Shown here: positions 10,386 through 18,400 of the stretch, piece after piece
How the letters are laid out: each line of letters starts with the position of its first letter
Numbering within the stretch: position 1 is the stretch's first letter
Assembly: GCA_964651475.1 (NCBI GenBank)
Contig: CAZYXV010000030.1
Location: 1-41,685 of the forward strand
Direction of reading: 5' to 3'
From: JBGSMF01 sp964651475
GTDB taxonomy: Bacteria; Chloroflexota; Anaerolineae; Fen-1058
Length of the DNA: 41,685 nucleotides
Program-made: the position numbers and the translations under genes
The notes under the pieces: model-generated
Told to the model about the DNA's origin: nothing
Seen by the model: the letters and a program-made list of their open reading frames with translations, nothing else
The model's database searches: none

Positions 10386-10408
10386 ATTGATTGAACGTTC
10401 AATCAATA
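10385..10408. promoter_or_regulatory. 24-bp perfect palindrome, probable TetR operator
   Basis: Bases 10385-10408 read identically on both strands, with core TTGATTGAACGTTCAATCAA (10387-10406). The site begins at the last base of the -10 element and covers the transcription start, the classic place for autorepression. The TetR gene begins 33 bases downstream. Site and geometry are seen; binding by that regulator is inferred. Confidence 0.8.
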
Positions 10409-10440
10409 AATGAACAAGCTGGATGGTAAAGGAGCGTGAG

Positions 10441-11052
10441 ATGTCACCCAAAGACGAGGAGCGCCGCAAGCAGATCCTGGATGCAGCGCAAAAGGTGTTT
10501 GCCAAAAAGGGTTTTAACGGCGCCAGCATCAAGGATTTGGCCAAGGCGGCTGGGATTTCGCCCGGCTTATTATACTGGTATTTCAAGGACAAGACCGATC
10601 TCTTTACCTCTTTGCTGAGTGAACGGATAGAAGAAGGTTTTGGCTCGTTGGCCGGGCAGGTCTCTTTTGACTTGCCGCCCGAAGAATTTTTGCCGCGGTT
10701 TGGCCGTTTTTATCTGGGACTGTTCGAGCAACCTATGAACACGGCGTTATTCAAAGTGATGATAGCCAACACGCAGTCGTTCCCGGCCGCTGTGCGGCAG
10801 GTTCAGGGGCAGGTGGTAGGCCGTATACTCGGCGCGTTGCAGGCGTACTTTCAGCATCAGATCGAGATCGGGCGCATCAGGCCGTGCGACACGGAAATGG
10901 TTACGCGCACATTCATGGGCAGCCTTGTGGCCTTTTTGCTGCTCAGGCACGTTTTGCAGGATGAGCAAGGCCGCGAGATAGCGGTTGATACATTTGTAGA
11001 TGGCGTGGTGGACGTGGTTTTGCGCGGCATCTTGCCGCCAGCTCCCAGGTAG
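10441..11052 (+). CDS. TetR/AcrR-family transcriptional repressor
   Basis: A 203-residue regulator. The N-terminal helix-turn-helix is clear: RKQILDAAQKVFAKKGF, ASIKDLAKAAGISPGLLYWYFKDKTDLF. The C-terminal ligand/dimer domain is diverged, as usual. The ATG at 10441 is preferred over the ATG at 10423 because AAAGGAG lies 6 bases upstream of it. It is the first gene of a five-gene operon with an ABC-2 permease, HlyD adaptor and two ATPases, and lies just after a perfect palindrome over its own promoter. It therefore probably represses itself and the exporter until an exported compound binds. Its position recalls CecR (YbiH) upstream of ybhGFSR in Escherichia coli. Confidence 0.9.
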   Translation: MSPKDEERRKQILDAAQKVFAKKGFNGASIKDLAKAAGISPGLLYWYFKDKTDLFTSLLSERIEEGFGSLAGQVSFDLPPEEFLPRFGRFYLGLFEQPMNTALFKVMIANTQSFPAAVRQVQGQVVGRILGALQAYFQHQIEIGRIRPCDTEMVTRTFMGSLVAFLLLRHVLQDEQGREIAVDTFVDGVVDVVLRGILPPAPR

Positions 11053-11061
11053 AGGTGCAAG

Positions 11062-12192
11062 TTGCTAACACGTATCTTTTCAATTATTCGCAAAGAATTT
11101 ATCCAAATCCGGCGCGATCCGCGCACGCTGGCGATTGCGTTCATGATGCCGATTATGCAATTGTTCCTTTTGGGGTATGCCGTGACTAATGACGTGCGCA
11201 ACGTACCGCTGGCCGTGTTTGATCAATCTCGCTCTCCCTACAGCCGCCAACTGCTAGACGCTTACCGCGCCGCTGATTATTTTGTGCTGGCTTTTGACGT
11301 GGACAGCGAGAAAGAATTGGCCCAACTGATTGACAGCGGGCAGGCCAAGGCGGGGCTGGTTATCCCGCCGGATTACGGCGACCAGATTGCCGCCGGGCAG
11401 ACGGCGCAGGTGGCGTTTGTCATTGACGGCAGCGACCCCACCGTGGCCGGCACAGCGCTCTCTTCGGCCAACCTTATCGGCCAGAGCAAGGCCACGCGCT
11501 TGCAAGTGGAGCGGCTGGCGCGCGCCGGGTTGGGTGGGGCGCTGACCCAGGCAATTGATGTGCGCACCCAGGTGTGGTACAACCCAGACATGGTCAGCTC
11601 GTATTTTATGATTCCGGCGTTGATTGGCATGATTTTGCAGGTCATGACAACAGTATTGACCTCCACGGCCATTGTGCGCGAGCGCGAGCGCGGCACCATC
11701 GAACAACTCATCGTCACGCCGATCCGTTCGTGGGAATTAATCGTAGGCAAGATGGTCCCGTATGTGGCGATTGCGTTTGCCGATGCGTTGGAGGTGCTCG
11801 TCGTCGGCATGATCTGGTTCAAGATTCCCATGCGCGGCAGCATTCCCCTGCTGTTGGCCCTGTGCGCGCTGTACGTCATGACGACGCTCAGCATCGGCTT
11901 GCTCGTTTCGACCGTGGCGCACACTCAGCAAGAGGCGCTGATGCTCAGCTTTTTTACCTTGCTGCCCATGATTTTTTTGTCGGGGTTCTTTTTCCCGATC
12001 TCTTCCATGCCGCAACTGTTGCAGTGGATCAGCGTGATTATCCCGCTCAAGTACTTTCTCGTCATCGTGCGCAGTATCGTGTTGAAGGGGGTTGGGTTCA
12101 CCTTGTTAACGCAAGAAGTGTTCGCGCTGATCGTTTTTGGCGTGGTGCTCATGGCGCTGGCGGCGTCGCGGTTCCGCAAGCGGTTAGATTAA
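11062..12192 (+). CDS. ABC-2 type transporter permease (YbhS/YbhR-like)
   Basis: A 376-residue membrane protein. It starts with the family signature RKEFIQIRRDPRTLAIAFMMP, then one membrane helix, a large extracytoplasmic domain (about residues 40-170), and five more helices, with the conserved RERERGTIEQLIVTPI segment near residue 210 and LSGFFFPISSMPQ near 310. This is the DrugE/YhhJ/YbhS group of export permeases. A TTG at 11062 is used because family homology begins there and GAGGTG precedes it; the stop of tetR is 9 bases upstream. The Escherichia coli counterpart system has two different permeases; here there is one, so a homodimer is likely. Confidence 0.88.
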   Translation: MLTRIFSIIRKEFIQIRRDPRTLAIAFMMPIMQLFLLGYAVTNDVRNVPLAVFDQSRSPYSRQLLDAYRAADYFVLAFDVDSEKELAQLIDSGQAKAGLVIPPDYGDQIAAGQTAQVAFVIDGSDPTVAGTALSSANLIGQSKATRLQVERLARAGLGGALTQAIDVRTQVWYNPDMVSSYFMIPALIGMILQVMTTVLTSTAIVRERERGTIEQLIVTPIRSWELIVGKMVPYVAIAFADALEVLVVGMIWFKIPMRGSIPLLLALCALYVMTTLSIGLLVSTVAHTQQEALMLSFFTLLPMIFLSGFFFPISSMPQLLQWISVIIPLKYFLVIVRSIVLKGVGFTLLTQEVFALIVFGVVLMALAASRFRKRLD

Positions 12193-12227
12193 AAGTGGAA
12201 AGTGGAAGGTAGAAAGTAGAAGGTGAG
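12193..12227 (+). repeat. Heptad array A between permease and HlyD genes
   Basis: Five consecutive 7-base units begin at the base after the permease stop: AAGTGGA, AAGTGGA, AGGTAGA, AAGTAGA, AGGTGAG. The last unit supplies the ribosome site for the next gene. Period 7 is exact; the units are degenerate. Confidence 0.75.
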
Positions 12228-12230
12228 GCT

Positions 12231-13472
12231 ATGAAACGCATTATTCCGGTTATTCTGGTTTTAGCCATTGCAGGCGGCGCGTGGTGGTGGACGCAGGGCG
12301 CCGATTCGGCCGAGGCGCCTCTATCGGCTTCGGGCACGATTGAAGCGCAGCAAGTGCGCCTGGCGCCCGAAGTGGGCGGGCGCATCGTCGAACTGGCGGC
12401 GCAAGAGGGCCAGCGCGTGCAGGCCGGGCAGGTGCTGCTGCGGTTAGATGATTCACTGGTACGAGCGCAGCAGGCCCAGGCGGAAGCAACGGTGGCGACG
12501 GCGCGCGCTCAACGCGATGTGATAGCGGCCGGCGCGCGCCCAGAGCAGGTCGAGGCAGCGCGCGCCGCCATCAGTGTGACGCAGGCCTCGCTGGCCGGCG
12601 CGCAAGCCGACCTCAGCCGCCTGCTGGCCGGCGCGACGTATGCCGATATTGCCGCCGCCGAGGCGTCGCTGGCCCAATCTCAAGCGCAACTCAAATCGGC
12701 GCAGGCTGCGCAGCGGCAGGCCAACGAGCAGCACGAGCAAACGATGAAATGCGTTGACGTTAAAAAGCCGGACGGCTCTACCAAAGAAGTCTGCCCGGCG
12801 CTGGGCACCTTGGAAGAATTGGCGCGTTATAACCTTAATGCCGCCGACGAGGCTCTGTCTGCTGCCCAGGTGGCTGAAAAGGCCGCCAAGGCCCGGCTCA
12901 ACAAGCTTTACAGCGGCGCGACGCAGGACGAAGTTGACGCGGCCAGGGCGCGCGTGGCGGCCACCCAGGCGCAGGTGGCGCAGGCGCGCGCGCAGTACGA
13001 CTTGTTGCTGGCCGGCGTGAGCAAGGAGCAACTCGCCGCCGCCGAAGCCGCCGTGGTTCAGACGCAGGCGGCGCTCCAGGTGCTAGATGTACAGGCTGGC
13101 AAGCACATTGTGCACGTGCCAGTGGATGGCGTGGTTGTTGCGCGGAACGTAGAGCCGGGTGAGATGCTGGCGCCGGGCACAGTGGCGTACGTGATTGGCC
13201 GTTTGGACGAACTTGAGTTGGTCGTCTATTTGCCCGAAGACCGTTACGGGCAGGTGAAACTGGGGCAGGCGGCGCAAGTGTCGGTGGATTCTCACCCCGG
13301 TGTGCTGTTTGAAGGGGCGGTGGTTTATATTGCCGATCAGGCCGAGTTCACGCCGCGCAACGTGCAGACGATGGAGGGCCGCCGCACGATGGTATTTGCC
13401 GTCAAGTTGGGTTTGCCCAACCCTGAAGGCAAGCTCAAGCCCGGCATGCCGGCGGACGTGGTGTTTAAATGA
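12231..13472 (+). CDS. HlyD-family periplasmic/extracytoplasmic adaptor (YbhG-like)
   Basis: A 413-residue membrane fusion protein. One N-terminal membrane anchor (IIPVILVLAIAGGAWWW) is followed by the biotinyl-lipoyl half motif VRLAPEVGGRIVELAAQEGQRVQAGQVLLRLDD. A long Ala/Gln-rich coiled coil (about residues 75-290) contains internal repeats around AGATYADIAAAEASLAQ, SGATQDEVDAARARVAA and AGVSKEQLAAAEAAV. Then come the second lipoyl half (VHVPVDGVVVARNVEPGEML) and a beta-barrel domain. It links the inner-membrane pump to outer layers. AGGTGAGG just upstream supports the ATG at 12231. A CxxxxxxxxxxxxxxC pair (ECCV-type loop near residues 175-190: MKCVDVKKPDGSTKEVCPAL) inside the coiled coil is unusual and could form a disulphide. 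Confidence 0.9.
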   Translation: MKRIIPVILVLAIAGGAWWWTQGADSAEAPLSASGTIEAQQVRLAPEVGGRIVELAAQEGQRVQAGQVLLRLDDSLVRAQQAQAEATVATARAQRDVIAAGARPEQVEAARAAISVTQASLAGAQADLSRLLAGATYADIAAAEASLAQSQAQLKSAQAAQRQANEQHEQTMKCVDVKKPDGSTKEVCPALGTLEELARYNLNAADEALSAAQVAEKAAKARLNKLYSGATQDEVDAARARVAATQAQVAQARAQYDLLLAGVSKEQLAAAEAAVVQTQAALQVLDVQAGKHIVHVPVDGVVVARNVEPGEMLAPGTVAYVIGRLDELELVVYLPEDRYGQVKLGQAAQVSVDSHPGVLFEGAVVYIADQAEFTPRNVQTMEGRRTMVFAVKLGLPNPEGKLKPGMPADVVFK

Positions 13473-13477
13473 TGTAT

Positions 13478-13526
13478 ATTGCGTGTTTCGCATTGCGGAT
13501 TGCGTAGACGGAATACGAAATGCGAC
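13478..13526 (+). repeat. Heptad array B between HlyD and first ATPase genes
   Basis: Seven consecutive 7-base units fill most of the 63-base gap: ATTGCGT, GTTTCGC, ATTGCGG, ATTGCGT, AGACGGA, ATACGAA, ATGCGAC. The second half resembles the reverse complement of the first. No other function is visible in the gap. Confidence 0.65.
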
Positions 13527-13535
13527 ATAGAGAAT

Positions 13536-14459
13536 ATGGCAAACGAGACACTGATTGAAACACAAGGGTTATCCCGTCACTTTGGCGCGGTGCGCGCGGT
13601 GGATGGGCTGGACCTGGTCGTGAACGGCGGGCAGATTGTGGGCCTGGTGGGGCCGGACGGCGCAGGCAAGACGACGACGATACGCTTGCTATGCGGTGTG
13701 TTGACTCCCGATGAAGGTCGAATCGTGATAGCCGGCTTTGACTTGCGCACGCACCTGCCCCAGGCGCGCGCGGTGATTGGCTACGTGCCGCAGCGCTTTA
13801 GCCTGTATGGCGACCTCACGCCGATGGAAAACCTGTGCTTCTTTGCTGAAGCTTACGGCGTGCCATCACAGCAGCGAGAGCCGCGCGCACGCGAGCTGCT
13901 CGAGTTTGTGGGGCTGATGGCCGCCGCCAACCGCCGCGCCGAGTTTTTATCCGGCGGGATGAAACAAAAGCTGGCGCTGGCGTGCGCGCTCATTCACCGC
14001 CCACGCGTCTTGTTGCTGGACGAGCCAACCGGCGGGGTGGACCCGGTAGCGCGCCAGGAATTTTGGCACCTGTTGTACAAGCTGCTGGCCGAGGGCGCGT
14101 GTGTCCTCATCAGCACGCCGTACATGGATGAAGCCGTGCGCTGCAATCACGTGGTCTTTATGCGCAGCGGGCGAGTGTTGGTGCAGGGCACACCACACGA
14201 CCTGACGGCGCCGCTGGCCGGGCGTATTTTGGAGTTGGTGGCGCAGCCGCAAAACAAGAGCCGCCAGATTGCGGCGACTGACCCGGATGTAGCTGATGTG
14301 CAGGTCTTTGGCGAGCGCGTGCATTTGCGCGTGGAAAATGCCCAGGGCGTTTTGTCGAGGCTGCCGGGCGCGCTGGCGGCGGGGGGCGTCAGCGTGATCC
14401 GGCTGCGCGCCGTCGAGCCGACACTCGAGGACGTGTTTATGTCAATGACGGACGAGTAA
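13536..14459 (+). CDS. ABC transporter ATP-binding protein with degenerate H-loop (N-half YbhF-like)
   Basis: A 307-residue ATPase. Walker A is GPDGAGKTT, the Q-loop region is VPQRFSLYGDLTPMENL, the signature LSGGMKQKLALA and Walker B VLLLDEPTGGVD. The switch region reads STPYMDEA: the H-loop His normally found in STHxxDEA is Pro. The C-terminal 90 residues are the extra domain of drug-export ATPases, ending in VEPTLEDVFMSM. The ATG at 13536 is chosen because homology starts just after it; upstream sequence in frame is heptad repeat. It matches the first half of the double ATPase YbhF. With the next gene it should form a heterodimer in which this half has impaired hydrolysis. Confidence 0.88.
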   Translation: MANETLIETQGLSRHFGAVRAVDGLDLVVNGGQIVGLVGPDGAGKTTTIRLLCGVLTPDEGRIVIAGFDLRTHLPQARAVIGYVPQRFSLYGDLTPMENLCFFAEAYGVPSQQREPRARELLEFVGLMAAANRRAEFLSGGMKQKLALACALIHRPRVLLLDEPTGGVDPVARQEFWHLLYKLLAEGACVLISTPYMDEAVRCNHVVFMRSGRVLVQGTPHDLTAPLAGRILELVAQPQNKSRQIAATDPDVADVQVFGERVHLRVENAQGVLSRLPGALAAGGVSVIRLRAVEPTLEDVFMSMTDE

Positions 14460-14481
14460 TGGACAACGAGCGACGAATATG
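14447..14481 (+). repeat. Heptad array C between the two ATPase genes
   Basis: Five 7-base units, GACGGAC, GAGTAAT, GGACAAC, GAGCGAC, GAATATG, run from the end of the first ATPase gene through the 19-base gap into the ATG of the second. The array resembles array E at 33825-33859. Confidence 0.6.
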
Positions 14482-15390
14482 GACGCGATTGTTTGCGAAG
14501 GACTGACGAAAAAGTTTGGCGAGTTTACGGCGGTAGATAGTGTGACGTTTGCCGTGCGCCAGGGCGAGGTGCTGGGTCTGGTCGGACCGAATGGCTCCGG
14601 CAAGACGACGACGATTCGCATGCTGTGCGGGTTGTTACGCCCGACGGCGGGCAATGCCCAGGTGATGGGGTGTGACGTGGCGCGGCAGCCGGAAGAGGTC
14701 AAGACGCGGCTGGGCTATATGTCGCAAAAGTTTGCGCTCTACGAAGAGTTGACCGCGCGCGAGAACCTGGAATTTTACGCGGGCGTATATGGCGTTCGCC
14801 AGAACGGGCGCCTGGCAGAAATATTGGAAATGGCGGGATTGACCGGGCGAGAAGGCGTGCACGCTGCCGCGCTTTCGGGCGGCTGGCGGCAGCGTCTGGC
14901 GATGGGCTGTTCGCTGATTCATAACCCGCCCCTGTTGTTTTTGGACGAGCCGACCAGCGGCGTTGACCCCACCGCGCGCCGCGAGTTTTGGGACTTGATT
15001 TATACGCTGGCTGAACGTGGAACGACGGTGTTTGTCAGCACGCATTACATGGACGAGGCCGAGCACTGCCATCGCGTTGGGTTCATGCATCGCAGCCACT
15101 TGTTGGCCATAGACACGCCGGCCGGCCTCAAAACCAATCAACTGCGCGGCCAGGCGTGGAATCTTGTCACAACGCAGTTGCTCGAAGGAATTGCTGTGTT
15201 GGGTGAAATGGAAGGCGTGGAGCAGGTGGGGTTATCCGGCGACCGGCTGCATTGCATCACTGCGCCCGGCGCGCACACGCCCGAGTCGCTGCAACAGGCG
15301 CTGGCCGCGCAAGGTGTGACGGGGCAGGCGTATCTCGTCGAGCCGACGCTGGAGGATGTATTCATCTCGCTGGCAAAATCAGACCTGTAG
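14479..15390 (+). CDS. ABC transporter ATP-binding protein (C-half YbhF-like)
   Basis: A 303-residue ATPase with canonical motifs throughout: Walker A GPNGSGKTT, Q-loop region MSQKFALYEELTARENLEF, signature LSGGWRQRLAMG, Walker B LLFLDEPTSGVD and H-loop STHYMDEAEHC. The C-terminal domain ends VEPTLEDVFISL, as in the preceding gene. It is the catalytically complete partner of the H-loop-mutant ATPase 19 bases upstream. Together with the permease and adaptor they should form one drug or lipid exporter at the cytoplasmic membrane. It is the last gene of the operon; its stop codon lies inside the left arm of a strong terminator. Confidence 0.92.
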   Translation: MDAIVCEGLTKKFGEFTAVDSVTFAVRQGEVLGLVGPNGSGKTTTIRMLCGLLRPTAGNAQVMGCDVARQPEEVKTRLGYMSQKFALYEELTARENLEFYAGVYGVRQNGRLAEILEMAGLTGREGVHAAALSGGWRQRLAMGCSLIHNPPLLFLDEPTSGVDPTARREFWDLIYTLAERGTTVFVSTHYMDEAEHCHRVGFMHRSHLLAIDTPAGLKTNQLRGQAWNLVTTQLLEGIAVLGEMEGVEQVGLSGDRLHCITAPGAHTPESLQQALAAQGVTGQAYLVEPTLEDVFISLAKSDL

Positions 15391-15416
15391 GGTTTGGGAA
15401 ACCCTACAGGTCTTTT
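15382..15416 (+). terminator. Strong intrinsic terminator of the export operon
   Basis: A 14-base stem, GACCTGTAGGGTTT (15382-15395) with AAACCCTACAGGTC (15399-15412), has a 3-base loop and is followed by a T tract to 15416. The stop codon of the last ATPase (15388-15390) is in the left arm. The convergent gene ends at 15428, so the hairpin may also serve that strand, though its T tract there is poor. Confidence 0.92.
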
Positions 15417-15427
15417 TGGTTTTGCCT

Positions 15428-18400
15428 TTACGGCGCGGTGTTGAGCAGCACTGCCGCGCGGTTTGACGCCAGCGTTACGCTGGTCACTGGCGCATAGCTC
15501 ACCGTCCATGCCGAAACGTCGCCATCGGTGGGGATAAAGCCGCCGCCGTTGGGCGTGGCCTGGTAATACGTTTGACCCAGGTTGACAGTCTGGGCTGCGG
15601 CGGTTGGATTGACCAGCACCCGGCCATTGCTGTACGTTCGCGCGTAGACTCCCCAGCCCGCGTTCCACAATGCGCCAATGTTTGCGGGAGTTCCCCCTGT
15701 GGGGCTGCCGATGGGGATTCCGTATTCGGGAAACCATTCTGGCTCCAGGTCAAGCTCAAAATTGATATACGTGTAGCGTCCCTTGATGAGCAAATAGCTG
15801 CCCAACAAAAACATCCGGTCATCCACGTCGCCAGCGTCTATATATTGTTGAGCCAGGATAGCCTTGTCCTGGCCGACCAGTCCCAAGATGCGGTTCATTT
15901 GCAGTTGCCAGTCGGCCAGCTCGAAATAGCTGGCGTAACCCCAACCGCCAAAACCCTCGATCATCACCCCGTCCGCGATTGAATAATCGGTCGTTTCGCG
16001 GCTGGTGACCCACTGCCCCGCATTGGGAATAAAGTGATAGTCAGCCAGGCTGCCTTGCTGCACGTAGCTCATGAAATTTTCGAGGCGCGTTGCCCATTGA
16101 CTTTCAAAGGTGTTGTCTAACTCTGGCAAGTTTGGGTCGTAGCGATCAAAGCCTAAATAGTTGGGCACGCTGAAACTATCGGCAAAGAGGCCATCATCGT
16201 CATTGGCCTGGAACTGGCGCAACACCTCGCCTGACCAAAATGTTCGCCAGGAAGAATTGTCTGGGTTCATCAGGTACCAGCCCCAGTCGCAGTTGAGCAC
16301 GCGGGTTGTGCCCGCTTCGGGCCAGTGGTAAAACCAATTTTCCAAAACGTTGGCATCGCCGGGCCATTCTTGCACCCAGTCATCTCCCTCGATGATGGCG
16401 AGCCAGTCGCCGGTTGGCTCGCATGTTCCCTGAATGGCTCGATAGCCCAATCCCATTCCCAGGCGATAGTGCAGGATGACGAAATCGGGATTGTAGGTCC
16501 GCAGATGGTCTGCATCGGCGCGGGTCATTTTTTGCGTGCCGGCATAGTGTGCCGCGGCGAACTCGAATTGTTCTTCGCTCATGCTGCTGGCTAACTGGTC
16601 GTTGAAAACGTGGATGCCGTTGGTGGTGTCGGGCAAGGGGCGGACCGTGGCTGTGGCAGGCGATGCAATAGTTATCAGATGTGTGTCATCGGCAGTTCCT
16701 CCACAGTTTTCAGCGGTCAGGGTGATGGTTTTGACGCCAATGGTACTCCATTGATAAGAAGCAGTCGCCGAACCTTGCCCGCTGTCAGGGTTGGGCGACC
16801 AGGTGTAGGTGATGGGCAGCGTCGCGTTGGCCGGCGTAACATTGGCGCTAAAAGAGTAAGCAGTACCGGTATAGCCACTGGTGGCCCCGCTGATGGCGGC
16901 GTCGGTCAGAGGATGGGCGCAGCCAGAGGCGCCAATAGTGATGGTGTGGGTGTCTACGACCGGGCCGCCGCAGTTGGTCGCCGTCACAGTGATGACATAG
17001 GTGCCGGCCGTGGTCCATTGATAGGAGGCAACTGCCGTTCCTTGCCCGCTATGTGGACTGGGCGACCATTGGTATGTGACGGGAGGGGTGGCATTGGCCG
17101 GCGCGATGGTGGCAGTGAACACGTAGGTATCCGGGCCGGCGGCGCCAGATAATGTAAAGCTCGCGTTGCTGTCGTCATAAACCGTGGTGGGACTGACGGT
17201 GCTGGCGACGCGCACGTGCATCGAGGCGGAGGGCGTGATGGGCGTCGTCCAGTTATAGCTGCCCGTGTTGGTGGTGGATGCAACAATGATGTGGCTGGTG
17301 GCAAAGTTGTCGGTGGAATAGGACAGACTCACATTGGGTATGCTGCCAGTGCTCGTCCACTGGATGGGATGCTGGCTGCCTGCCTGCCAGCTTTCGCCGC
17401 CGTTGGGCGAAACCAGTGTCAGTGAAGCGGGCACAGGTCCGCCGGCTGGCTGTAAAACCAGGCGGTTGCCGGAAGACGAAACGGCGAAAGTCTGCACGGT
17501 GACGAGGCCATAGGCGTCGGCGGCGACATTGCCGCTGGCAACCAAACCGTTATCGCTAACGCGGCGATTTTCCCAGGCGTAATTGGCGCCCGGCAAGATG
17601 CTAAAGGCTTGCAAGCGGCGAGGGGTGACGTCTACGGTTTGGTTGGAATCGTCCGTTGTGCGCAGGCTGATGCGCCACTGGCCGGCTGTGTCTACCGGTG
17701 CGCCGTCCCAATCGTCCCACGAGGCAGACCATTCAAGGTTCAGATTGTAAGTGGCGCTGATGTTGCTGGCAGGCGGCGCGGAACTGCTGCCGCTGGCATT
17801 GCTCAGGCCGGGGATGCTTTCGTCGCGCACAACGCTAAAATTGTAGAATGGCCCATAATCAACCTCGCCCACGTTGGGCCCCATGCCAGCCCATCCAATC
17901 CACGTGTGATCGGCTGCCAGGGTTGCGCCGGAAAAGGCGCGCCGTCCCTGGTAAAAAGGCGCGTATGCTGGCTGCCCTTGCGTACTCCATTCGATGACTG
18001 TATCCAGCGTGCCGTGCGCCAGGCTGATGTGCGCCATCTCGTCGCCGCGCCGGCTGACCAGGTTGGCCTGGTGGTTCTGCCAATCCCAGACGCCATTACC
18101 ATTGTAGGTAGCCAGGTGACCGGCATAGCGCCCAACATTGGAGATGGGCAGGTTGGCGGCCACCGTGCCCCACTTGGGGATGAGGTCATTGCGCCAGTCG
18201 TCGCCGCCGCTGTCGCCCGCAGTGCGATAGTTGGTCATTGGTTCGCTGCTATAAGACGCTGCAAAGACATTGGGGTAGCGCATCGCTAATGCCAACGCGC
18301 CGCTGGCGCCCATTGAGTGGCCGTACACATAAACACGCTGAGGGTCGAGGTGATACGCGTCGTAATCGGAATCGCGCAGTGTGTCGTAAATAGAGCGCAG

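Noticed and set aside
13478..13526. Repeat arrays considered as CRISPR or iterons of an origin
   Set aside because: Units are only 7 bases, degenerate, without spacers, and differ from place to place. No cas, dnaA or rep gene is near.
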